Of a stretch of DNA of 64,000 nt, positions 25,513 to 37,200 are shown piece after piece. The DNA is from Globodera rostochiensis (taxonomy: Eukaryota; Nematoda; Chromadorea; Rhabditida; Heteroderidae): the NCBI GenBank assembly GCA_018350325.1, contig JAEVLN010000017.1, positions 124,001-188,000 on the forward strand, given 5' to 3'. The position numbers were made by a program, and so were the translations under genes. The notes below the pieces were generated by a model. It searched no databases and was not told the DNA's origin. It saw only the letters and a list, made by a program, of their open reading frames with translations. Each line of letters begins with the position of its first letter. Position 1 is the first letter of the stretch.

Positions 25513-28500
25513 ATTTACGAATTATTATTTGGTAATTAATCGGTTCATGACGCTAAAAATTAGGGGATAAATGACCTTCTTTACTCTGTCGTGTGGTCAG
25601 TGCGAACCGCGAACAGAAGCGATTTTGATTTTGATCTGATGAGCTGTTGTTTAGAAATAGGTCAAATTTGATGGATTAAGCGACAATTTTCGAATATTCC
25701 CCCCCTCCCCGCCCCTCCAATTACTGTATTGTCTTTTATTAAGTATTTATTCCAGTCAATTTTAAATTTTTACAAATAATTCTTTTTATTTCTAATTCCC
25801 TTATAATTTTGCATGGCTTCTTACTCAAAAACCGGCAAAAACAAAGGAAACGGAAGACAATAATAATAATAAATGCCACAAATGACCTGTTGTGGAGAAA
25901 TTCGGATTAAATAATCCGCTGAATCCTTTGGCGGCCGAGTTTATGAATGATTGGTTGGGGGAGGGGGGAGGGATGGCACTCCCGCCCATTCAGGGGGGGG
26001 GGCAAATTGCCCGGAAATGGGCATTATAAGCTCAACAATAAATATTTAAATCGCTAATTGAGAAACAATGAAAAAGTGTCTATTTGAAGGTAAATTCAAA
26101 TTTGCATATTAAAACATATTTAAATGTTTGTTAAAATTCAAATCCAAGCAAATAATCCAACCTCATGTCAGCTTTACATTTCTAAATTTGGACCATTCAT
26201 AATGGCCCAAAACAGCTGTGATAGATATTTCCAATTTATTGCTCCGATGGCGAGATCTAAAGTCATTTTAAGTCCATTCACATAAAACAATTGTCAGAAA
26301 ATGGATGTTTGATCTGTTTACATTAGAAGGAGTAAAATGTGTAAAACATTGAAATTTTTAAGGTATTAGGTCATCGAATCTCAGTCATTTTATAATTGAA
26401 TTTTACCCAATTTTTACTTTTATTTTTTAACCAGCCCATTTTCGTGTTCTAATTCCATGTGAGTGACAACGAGCCAACCCTTTTGTGAATTTATTGCTCT
26501 ATTGGGCACCCCCCCCCCCACCCACAACCCCGGCGGTTGGGAGATCAACGCAGCAAATTCGCAACAAATGCTCGTAAATCAGTGCCACGAACGATGGGAG
26601 TAAATGGGCGATTAAAAGCGTCTGGCGATTCGACTAAATTACATTTCCTTTTGGGCAAAATTGGAAACAATAAAATTAACAAATATTAAAATTTTAATGG
26701 AGTGATTGATTAGTTTTGGCGGAAACTATTCGATCATTTAAAATACAATATTTTGGGTTGCATTTGACTTGTTTGACATCGATCTCTTCTCTTCTCATTC
26801 AATCAACCTATTAATATAACATTCTCATTAGCAATTGGGTGCAAATCACTCGACACAGTCGTTATGAGGCTGAATAAGAGGCCCAAACTGTGGATGAATG
26901 GAATGCGTTTGAAAGGGATATCAAATTGCATTTGGGGAGATTGACAATGAATGGGTGGGGGGGGGGGACGTTGTGATGGGATTACGACCCGTCACCCCCC
27001 CCGGCCCCTCTTCCGTAAATCCCCCCCCCCCCCGCGCGTCCCACTCACTGCTCTGCTGTCGTTGTTTGCGCTGCGTTCTCGTCCAAGTCAAGTTGGCGGG
27101 CGCTGAGTTGTTCTGATGACCATGATATGCAACAACAGCAACGGGAAAGTCACAGGTGTGCTGCTTGCATTTGTTTGTCAACCATAAATTTGTGCTGCTG
27201 TTGGTGGTCGGTTGACGGTGTTTGTTTTCCCACTGACTCTCTTCATTCATTCCACCAATTCGTCGTCAATTTCCATTGCGCGAAAACGGTCGAAAGTTTA
27301 AACTTTAAATGTGTTTATTTATTAAAAATGACTGGACAACATTTTCTTGCAATTAAATTTTTATGACTTTTAAAGAACAATTTTCTGCATTTCATATCAA
27401 ATTTGGCACAACCGGAGACACTTTCATCAACGGAAGAATCATATAAAGCGCAATTAAATGCCTCTTTGGCCATTCGCTTTAAAGTGCCGCTGCTTCGTCG
27501 CCAAAGAGAATGGGCGAAATCGGAGAAGTAAAAGGGGCGGAGAGGGTCGGTCATTTGGAGAAATTGCGCGAAAATTGGCCAATTGAACCCCGCGGCAGTG
27601 CCTTTGATCATTGAAAGGCATTCCCTCGGGGCAGTCAAATCATTCCCACGGCCTCATGAGAAGAACACCGAAAAGCAACGGAAAAGATCAAATTGCACAG
27701 CGAAGGACAGAGGGCGTTACTCAATACAATCAGAGAAGAGAGGGAGAGCAGCAAACATGAAAGGGAGGAGATGAACATGAACAGGACGAGAAGGGTGGAT
27801 GAGACGAGTCGGGAGATGGATGGGTGTTTGGGTAGGAAGATGGAGGGGGGGGGGGGGGAATCGGAGGACAATTTGAAAAATTTAAAACAAGAAAAACATG
27901 GCCCATTATTGGCGCTTAGCGTAACACGCTAAATAGGTTTATAAATTCTCTTAATGTAAGTCATCGAATCAAAACAAGTAAAGATTATCAAAAGGCCAAA
28001 AGGAGTTTAATTTCAAATGTTCCTTAGGCCAACCACTGATGTTTGGAATCGACGTCTTATGATGCCTTTCAGATTGCTTAAAAGAATAGAGATCGGAAGA
28101 ATTGCGGTGGATAAAAATTTAAGTATTTTCTTAATGAAAGGTCAAAAGTCTGCACGAATTGCCTCATTTTTTATTAAAATAAATTACCTACATGCTACCC
28201 TTCTGTGTGCCCACTTTTTAAGCTTTCACTAATCTCCTCACCCCCACTCCCCAAATTTGCCAATAATCACTCGACTCCCCCCAATATTTGCCTCTCATTA
28301 TTATGTGTGGCTGGAGAATTGCACCAGCTCTCAGCGGGGAGCGTGTCCTTCGCCCCACTTGTGAACCAATTAGTGCATTCCCAAATTTTCGGACGGTTTG
28401 CCACACCAACGTCCAAACCCCCCCCCCCCCCCTCCCCCTCCCCCGGTTGCCTAATTGCTTGGCTTATTCAGCCAACAATAAATATAATCTCACCTAATAA

Positions 28501-29216
28501 TAAGCCAAACCAAACAAATGAATGGGGCTGGGAGGACTCTTTCCCTTCGCCTGCCACCTTCCCCCCCCCCCCAAATATTGGGAAATGAGTTGAATAGCCC
28601 TCATATTCCCCCCCCCCCACTGCCAATGGACAACAATTGGCCTACGGTGGAGGAGTTGGCATTGAATGCGCCAAATTAATAATTAGGAAAACTCGAATTA
28701 AGATTCACAAAAATATCGCCAATCATGTGCGATGTCTCCGTAAATGATACAAGCAATCCGGACCACCAAACTCTAACTGAACTCCGAAATGGTCTCTAAT
28801 GATTCGGCAGAGGACGTTTCGGCAGTAATAAATTCAAATTTATCAAGAATGGAACATGAATAGGGTAAAAAATAATTAAATTTTTTCATCAATTCTCCGT
28901 GATCTCACGTGGCTCATGGTTAAGGGTGGCGTAATCCTATTTTGACTAAGATTCGAGTTCTCGGGCGAAATCTACAGGATGACATTTCGCCCACGCGACA
29001 TTTCGCCCACTAAGCAAAAATACGACATCTCGCCCACCAGCAAAAACGCGACTTATTTTGTCATTTAAATAATAAATTTTATTGAGATTGAGTAATAATG
29101 TATTTTAAAATCAACAAAAATAACAATGGAAAAATTGGTAATATATTTGAATTTTTCTTGCTTTTTACGATGTAAAAGCCAGTTATGAACCCGGCTTGTT
29201 TTTAGTACCTACATAT
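25513..29216. other. Gene-poor intergenic DNA
   Basis: AT-rich DNA with G or C runs near 25960-26000, 26510, 26957, 27000-27035, 27847, 28425, 28562 and 28607. A minus-strand frame at 27315-27638 (containing KRMAKEAFNCALYDSSVDE) is partly protein-like but unsupported. A short cluster of GACATTTCGCCCAC words occurs at 28980-29035. No confident gene. Confidence 0.45.
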
Positions 29217-29445
29217 ATTAGTAGAGACCGACCTGGACCTTGGTACAGGCCTGGATTTTTCCTGTACCCAGAGTCCAGGTCCAGTGGAGCCTCAGCGACC
29301 CTGGATTTTTCCTGGACTTTGGTCCAGGAAATCAGGTCCAGGCACCTCCCTAAAAAAGATTTCTTTTTTTTTATTTTGTTGAATCCAGGTCCAGGGTACG
29401 GGTCCAGGCATAAAAAACTTGGATTTCCTGGATTAAAAATAAACC
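29217..29445. repeat. Element rich in CCTGGA/TCCAGG inverted words
   Basis: GACCTGGACC, TCCAGGTCCAG, CCTGGATTTTTCCTGGAC and GGTCCAGGAAATC recur in both orientations over about 230 bases, so the stretch can fold on itself. It is probably a small non-autonomous element; boundaries are uncertain. Confidence 0.6.
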
Positions 29446-29497
29446 CCTAAAGATGGTGTTTCTAAGCAACAAACAGCAGAAATTTTGGTGGATTTTA

Positions 29498-29665
29498 CTA
29501 GAGCCCGGTAAAAAAAAATTTCCGGGAACGGGAACGGGGTTTTCAAAAAGAACGGGACGGGAATCCCGAACGGGAATCCCGTCTTTTTCCCGTTCCCGTA
29601 GAAATCCCGTTCAATTTTTAACGGGAATCCCGCGGGAACGGGAAAAATTTTGAAAATTTTTAAAC
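29498..29665. mobile_element. MITE-like element, GGGAACGGG family (copy 2)
   Basis: Begins TAGAGCCCGGTAAAA and contains AAATTTCCGGGAACGGGAAC, then AACGGGACGGGAATCCCG and a CCCGTCTTTTTCCCGTTCCC segment. Over roughly 80 bases it is nearly identical to the copy at 30.57-30.68 kb. No coding capacity. Confidence 0.8.
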
Positions 29666-29734
29666 TAAGAATTTTTCGAAATTTTTTTTGGCGGGCACTT
29701 TGAGATAAATTTCTGATATACAATTGGAGGGTCC

Positions 29735-29915
29735 GACAACGCCGATAGGCGTCGTCGGAAAATTTTAAAACATTTTTGTTAAGAAAATTGCTCAAAATTT
29801 TCGAATTTTTTCCGATTTGCGAATTTTTCAAAATTCAAATTTTTGAGAATTTCTTTTCTCGAGGTGGAGGGGGGGGGGTCGGCGGTGCCGATAGGCGCCG
29901 CCGAGAAAATTTTGC
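29735..29915. repeat. Dispersed palindrome family GCCGATAGGCG (two copies)
   Basis: GCCGATAGGCGTCGTCGG at about 29741 and GGTGCCGATAGGCGCCGCCG at about 29884, each followed by AAAATTTT. Related copies lie at 30443-30480, 38698-38722, 40560-40590 and 43818-43845, four of them inside introns of HUWE1 and DDX52 or next to them. Confidence 0.7.
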
Positions 29916-30027
29916 ATTTTTTGCTCAATTTGATAAGAGATTTGCTACCAAAATCTTAAAAATACGGTAGTTTTTTTAAGCTTTTGAAATCTTAATTGAT
30001 TCAGAAAATCAGAAACCAACAGAATAT

Positions 30028-30422
30028 GGCGGTACCCCGCAACTGGGCGCGCACGATTGGGCGCGGCACGATTGGGCGCCGACAAGTTTTTCGTTAAAAC
30101 TTTGTTCAAAGTCAACCAAACCAAACATTCTTGCTATCATTCGAAAGCATGTAATAAGTAGAAGCTTACAAAGGCAAAAGCTAAGCGATTCAACTTAAAT
30201 AAAGAAAGTTATGACGTCACCACGATAAAAATGGCAATTTTCACAGGTTTTAAACCTATAACCTTTTTTTGAAAAGACGAATCGGTTAGCTTTAGCTTGG
30301 TCAAAGGTTCAGCATACTGAGAGCTTTTGTATGATACCAATTTTGTTTGGTTTGCTTCGGGCACCGAATCGTGCCGGCACCGAACGTGCTGGCGCCCAAT
30401 CGTGCGCGCCCAAGTGCTCCGG
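30028..30422. mobile_element. MITE-like element with GCGCCCAATCGTGC termini
   Basis: The left end carries CTGGGCGCGCACGATTGGGC and GGCACGATTGGGCGCC. About 330 bases later the inverse occurs: GAATCGTGCCGGCACCG and GGCGCCCAATCGTGCGCGCC. The AT-rich interior has no gene. This is the structure of a non-autonomous DNA transposon; a target-site duplication is not evident. Confidence 0.7.
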
Positions 30423-30549
30423 AATATGGACATTTTGGGTGGGTTCGGCGATGCCGATAGGCGCCGCCGTTAAAAAATTTTGAAATTTAAGCATTTTTGT
30501 GATGAAAATTGGTACAAAATTGTTAAATTTTTGAAAACATTTCGCCAAG

Positions 30550-30757
30550 AAAAATAAACGGGAACGGGAAAAATACTGAAATAAAATTTCCGGGAACGGG
30601 AACGGGGTTTTCAAAAAGAACGGGACGGGAATCCCGAACGGGAATCCCGTCTTTTTCCCGTTCCCGTAAAAAATCCCGCCCGGCGAAAAAGACGGGAACG
30701 GGACCGGGATTCCCGTACTTTTCCCGCGGGAATCCCGTTCCCGCCGGGCTCTAGATT
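30550..30757. mobile_element. MITE-like element, GGGAACGGG family (copy 3)
   Basis: Body near-identical to copy 2 and reverse complement of copy 1, ending GCCGGGCTCTA. Copies 1-3 together define an element with TAGAGCCCGG inverted ends and a palindromic CGGGAACGGGATTCCCG interior. Confidence 0.8.
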
Positions 30758-31270
30758 TTACCCGCAAATTTTAAATTTTAGTGACAGATCGCCAAATTTC
30801 TAAATATTTGAAAGTTTTTTGGTTTTTGATAGCAAATCTCTAACAAAAAACGACAATTAATAAAAAAAACAATTAAGTCGAGGGGCATGGCTCCCCGAAG
30901 TTTTCTGAGAAAAAATCATATGGTGAACCTTTGTTTTGCAAAATTAATAAGGGCAGGCATCCGGTATATGTATGGCTCTACTTGTACAACTTAAATTCAA
31001 AAAATTTTCTGTTGGGTAAATTCTTAAATCTACAGAGTTTAGAATTGTCATCATTGAATTCGAAGTTTTGGTCTGTCTTGACTCGCGAAAAATATTGTTT
31101 TTTTGAGTCTCGGGGTCAACTCTCAATGTCAACCTATCGGTTAATGCACCTTAAAAAGCCATTGGCTGTCTCTAGTGGCTTTAGAAAGATAGGTGATACT
31201 CCTATCTGCGGGGTTGAGCCCGTTAATTTAATTTTTTATTAACTTTTATTGAAATATTGAAATCATTCAG

Positions 31271-34200
31271 ATTATATAGACACGATGTCCTCAACATATG
31301 ACAAAATGTATAAATGTTTTGAGGCCCGTGTAAAGGGCGATTGTAGCAAAAAAACGACACGCAAATTGTTGTCACCGATGTTGCTCTTTTTTGACATGTT
31401 CGAGCAGGAACGATGTGCTGATATACGACAGCGTCTTTTTCAAGATGCGTTTCAAGGAAGCAATTTCCAGGTTTGGAATTTTTATACGGGAATGGTGCCA
31501 AACCGGATGTATAATCGATAATAGTTAAGTTTGTTACCCCCCATTTTTAAAAAATACTTTTTTTTGTTTTGTTTCAAAGTCGATAAAGTGATGTTTCTTG
31601 AGGTATTCCCGGGCGTAGAATCCGAATCTGACCTTCGACCTATTCGAAAATTAATTTTTGGGAATTTCGAGTTTTTGAAGAATCGAATTCGTCGGGTTCG
31701 AATTGACCCCCCCCCCCCTCCCCCAAAAAAAATGTTTTTTTCTGGTTACGTCCCAACCCCCCCCCCCCCCCCCCCGAAAACTCGAGGCTTATCATTAACC
31801 AAGTACATACCAACATTAAACCCGTTTTAGTGGTTCTATTGGACTGTAGACGACCATTACGGAGGAGTGGGGGAATGGCGCGAGTTCACTCCGTTGTCAA
31901 TCTCACAGCTGAACAAAGCGGTCAAAAAGCACCAAACCTCAGTTCGTCTGACGGTTGCCCAGCGCACTTATATCATCGATTTCAACGAAATGACCAAACG
32001 ATTGGTGCCTGATCAACAACAGCAAGGCTTCCATCCACTTCATTCATCGGTGCCAATTTACGCAATGGCGAATCTCCGCGAAGACTTCAAAATTGAACAG
32101 CTCATTCAACTTCAAAATGAGCTCAGGAGTGGGACGGAACGACACCGATTTCTTGTCAAAGGCATCCTGAAAATTATCAAATCTAGCAACGCCCAACCAT
32201 TGGACAAGGAGTTGGCTTGCAACACACTGACCTTGTTGTTACGTTTGATCTCATTGGATGGAATGGCAAAAGAATTTTTAAAAGTATCTGGTTTTTACGA
32301 CGCGTTTTTGAACAAATAATATATTAAGCCTAGTTGGTTTTCGGCATTTTTGTTGTTGTAACTATCTGAAAATTATAAAAAGGTTCAAAAACGCCATATT
32401 GGGACTAGCTACATTTTTAAACACTCAATATTATAATCATTTTATCTTTGTTGCGTTAAGGATGACGGTGTTCAGGCGTTGTTACAGTTGAAACACATTT
32501 CTGATGCCGCACAGATAATGACGAATGGAATGGCGCCACCTCCGACTTTGAACGCATTAGCAACTCTCATTCTTCGTCAATGCATCGATTCTGACCATTC
32601 CGTTCTTCAGTCGGCTTTCGAACAAATGATAAACGCAACTTGCAGTGGACAGCCGATTTCGATGCAAGAAGTTACATCTCGTCGACATGCGATGCGGGCA
32701 AAGCGTTATCAAAAGGATTGGAAGGTTTTTAATTGAATAATCTGAACAATAATTCTGGAATGGAGTTTTGGCTCAGATGTGCAGTTGGCTCAAATAATCC
32801 GAAAAATCTTGCGGGCTTTCCTTTTGATAGATTCTAGAAATAAATTTTAAATTAAAGCTATTTCACGATTTCTATGCAATGATCTGCCATCTCCTAATCA
32901 TTAAAAGTAAAGACTATTTAGAGAGTTATTCGCATGCTGATCCCTCTGGCAGTCCGGTCACCGGCTGTTTACGTGGACGCGGTGAAGAAATGCATGGTAA
33001 TCAGGCAAAACGAAATACACCTCAAAGAACAAGAAGACAGCAGTAAAGGTGACGGGTCTGCAGCGGTTCCGAACCAAAATCTTCATGTGGTTTGTTGCAA
33101 TTTATATTCTGCTATCAAGCCCTACCTATTCTAAAAATAGCAATCTGATATTAGTGTTCTGTCATTTTTAATAGTCTTTGGTTTGTATAGTATAGTTTAA
33201 CATTTTGCAGTTGTTGGACCGAATTATAACTGAACTCGCTCATTTCGACGCATTGCTGGAGACGGATAAAAAGGACCGTCTCATGCAACCGTCCAACCAT
33301 CTCAAGCTGATGGCTGAGATACTTCGCAGTTATCCGTCAATTGCCGTTCCAGCGTTCGCCGAGCAATCGCTTGGAGATCACCAATCCGTTCTCCGATGGA
33401 TCATTGAACGTTTCCTTCTGTCCGCGCCTGTCAACGATTTGTCTGATAACGCGCATTGGGCCAAGGCCGTGGTTACTGAGCTTGTCTCAAATTCGTCCAA
33501 TCAGCGCATCACTGATTATGTTATCGGCGACATTAAGTCACTTCTCCATGCAGCAAGTGAAGAGTGTGCCAACGAAACCGGTTCATTTACGACACCCGTG
33601 GCAGAAAAAAACAACACGTCTACGAAATTTGCGGACAAAGTCACAGTTTTGGCCAAATTGACAATGCATCTAAGGGATTGCTTACAGGTGAGTGCTAGCA
33701 TGATGCATTGAATTTGATTGCTTTTAGACTAACAACGGTCAACAAACTACCAAACAGAGCGGTTTTATAGTCAAGAGTATTCATAAGAAGAATTTGGCGA
33801 ACGATTTTGTCAGAAGCATTTGGAGACTTCCGGTATGTTTCAGTTTAGACGATAGAAAAAACGTCCAGCAAAATTAACGTAAAAAATATTTTGTGATTTT
33901 TAAGGAATAAAAATATTTAGTGATTTTTAAGGAATGAACGAGAAAAAATATGGATGTTGCTATAGGAACGGCACCCGATTCGTTCTCCTTAACAAAAATG
34001 ACAACAAACCTCAGTGCGAAAAACGCGAATCACGTTTCCCAAAAAATTTTTATTTAAGTTAATAAAAAATATTATTTTTTGGAAAAAATGGAACGAATAG
34101 GGTAAAAGGAAACGATAAGGGGTGGGGAACGAATCGTCTTTTTACTGTAGTATAGTAGTATTCTTTATTCTTTTCTATTATATTAAAAGTATTGCATTTT

Positions 34201-37200
34201 TTGTTTAGCTCCATGAAAGACAGGGCATTGACACGGTGAACACCTTGCTTAAGCTCTTTGAAGGAATGCTGTCGAAAAGTGGTGGAACTTTGGAGACTAT
34301 GGGCCAACGTTCTTATTTTGTGCCTTCGTTCTCACACGACACACGCGCATTTCAATATTCATACGATGAAGATATGGGACGCGCCGTCACTGCCATGGAT
34401 GAGCTGAATAGAACGGCCAACATCGACCCCCTTTTGATAGGGACCTCAACTCCGCTTCGAGAGGACCAAAATTCGCATCTAAATGAGTTCGCATCAGTGC
34501 CAATTCAGAGAGAAGATACTGGCCAAGCTGATGATTCTATGGTGGAACCTGAACGAGCACAAGAAGAAATTCTAGAAAATATTCTGGACACCACCCAAGA
34601 AGTGAATGAAGAGGGAGAGGAAAGCGAAGATGACTCCCCACATGACTCAGAGGAGGAGGACATGGACACCGGCGAAGAGATGGCGCATCAGCAGGAACAG
34701 AATGTCCATGAAGGAGCAATGGAGGATGATCATGTTTCTGCCGCTGATGTCAATGAGCATGTGCTGCATTCGCATTTGGCAGCTGATGATGATTTGGAAG
34801 AGATGGACGACGACGATGGTGAGGAGGACGAAGAGGATGAGACAGAAATTGAAGGCGGAGCGATGGGGGACCTCGAGGTTTTTGTTCTTAATGTTTTTAT
34901 GCTTTGCTATTTTGCAACAATTTAGGACACCTTATTTGATTACATTGACACGGATTTTAATGCGTTGGCACAACAAATGCAGGACATTCGAAGAAGGATT
35001 AACTTGAACATAGATGCGAGTGCAATTGCTGTTCACCAAATTCAACAGGTATACCATGTGGCTTTTTTGTGCAAAATAGTCCTTCTAACAATAAGGCTTT
35101 TGCTCAGCATATGCCGCACAATCTTCGTGCGCTGATCGGATATCACCCAAGAAATGGTGGTGCTGTGGTACGCATTCGTGCCGGCCCTCATTCGAATTTT
35201 GCGCGCAATTTTTTGGACTTTGAACGTCTTGCTACGACCACATTTAATGGTGCCCAAATTGGTGGACTCCAAAATGGCAATGCATTGAACCAATTGTTTT
35301 CGTCTTTGGTACCTTTCTTAACATATATGCTAAACAAACCAAATAAGTGCTAATTTCTTTATAGGCTGGATGGGGCCAAGGCATGCCTAGAGAAGCATCG
35401 CCAGAAGATCGTTTTGTTCCATGTTTCATCGACAGGCTGTCTGAGTGGTGCAAGATTGTTGATCGTCAATCAATGTTCATCATGGGCACGGTTATTTCTT
35501 CGCACCTCGTTTCAACAATCAAAGTTACGCCTGACTCAACTGCGGCTGAAGGCCAAAAGGAACACACGGACAAAAAAGAAGAAACACCCAAAACTGAAGG
35601 AGGAGAACTGACTCAGGCCGCAACCGTCCAACAGACTGCATCCATAGGTGACCAACAAGGACAACAACAGGAGGAGGAAAATACAACGGTTCAAATGGAC
35701 GACCAGTCATCTGCTTCAGGTACAGTCATTCTCGAAAAAAAATGTAATCTTGCAATTTTGCCCCTGCCCAATTTTTTAGCTGACACAACAGCACCGACGA
35801 CGTCTGTTGACCTCGTTACGTCGCAGGGGAACACTGAAAATGCTGATGTACAAGCGGTCAGTGATGCGAATGCTCAACAGTTCGCTACATCAATGCCCGA
35901 AGGAGTTGATCCGGCGTTTCTTGCTGCACTTCCCGAAGATATGCGGCAAGAGGTAGTTGCTAGTTTCAGTTACATTGCCACCTCATTTTTGTTTTTATTT
36001 TACAGGTCATTAGGGATCATTTGCTTCAACAACAACTCAATCATACCGACAATGTCACGACTCGAACTGACAATGAATTGCCACCGACCGAACGAATTGC
36101 AGCTATAATGGGTATGGAAATCCCCGAAGGTACTTTTTCTGTAATTAATTTTAGGTTAGTTGGTCTTGTTTTCTTAATCTCGTCGGCTGAGTACATTTGT
36201 TAGCTAATTTGAATAGGAATGGATCCGGCATTCTTGGCTGCACTACCCGAGGACATATTCCATGAGGTTGTGCGGGACCATCAGCGTCAGCAGGAGCAGG
36301 CTCGTCAACGGCGGGCACAACTTCAGGCACAGCAGCAAGAGGCTGCTCAGGCGATTCGTCATCATCACACACATCATCGGCATTTTGCGATGCCGCGTTT
36401 TCTGGCTCGGAGTATTCGACCCACTGCTGCCCATCGCGAAGGCCCTTCTTCGTCCACAGCCGCCTCATTTGCAGAGCGATCGATGCAGATGCTTGACCGG
36501 GAGTCGATTTGTACACTTTTGCTGTTGTATCTATTGGATCAGGAGAAATTCGATATTGCGAGGCTACAGGTGCTTTTCAATTAATATCAATATTACCTCT
36601 TGTGGTTCCCAATTTCATATGTCGCAATTATTAATTAGTCTAAATCCTTTTAATTTACAGAAATTGCTGAAATTGGTGTGTACGCATCCGGGCACCTGCG
36701 ATTTCACTATATGCGCACTTATGTCGATGTTTGATGGGTTGGAAAAATTCAAAGCAATGGAATGTACTGACGCGTCAGAGGGCGGTAAATTCCAATCGGG
36801 ATGGATTAACGAGATTCGTCTACAAAATGCGTTGAATCGGAGCGAAAGAATCCTCCTGATCACTTCGAGCTCAAGTAATCATTAAGCCTAATTATTCGAA
36901 CTAAATGCACAATTTTTTTCAGTTTACATTAATAACCAAATTCGTACGATCGCAGCTCAACGTATAATCGACAATTTGGCATACTTAGCACGGAGTTTTG
37001 CCCGAAATTTTATGCCAAAGCAAATTCGTTCACCCACCGGAAAATCGGATCCTCCGCCATCAATGCCATCTCATTTTTGGAATATCGTTCGCAGGTAGTT
37101 TGATTTAATTAAGCAAATGATTTTAAAATTTGTCTGTCTGGTTGTTTTAGCATTAATTCACGACAAATTGATGAAGCTCGCAAAGAAAACTCAAAATTGA

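Noticed and set aside
27315..27638. Minus-strand gene at 27.3-27.6 kb
   Set aside because: Single frame with some codon-like character but no family, no convincing splice or start context; left as intergenic.
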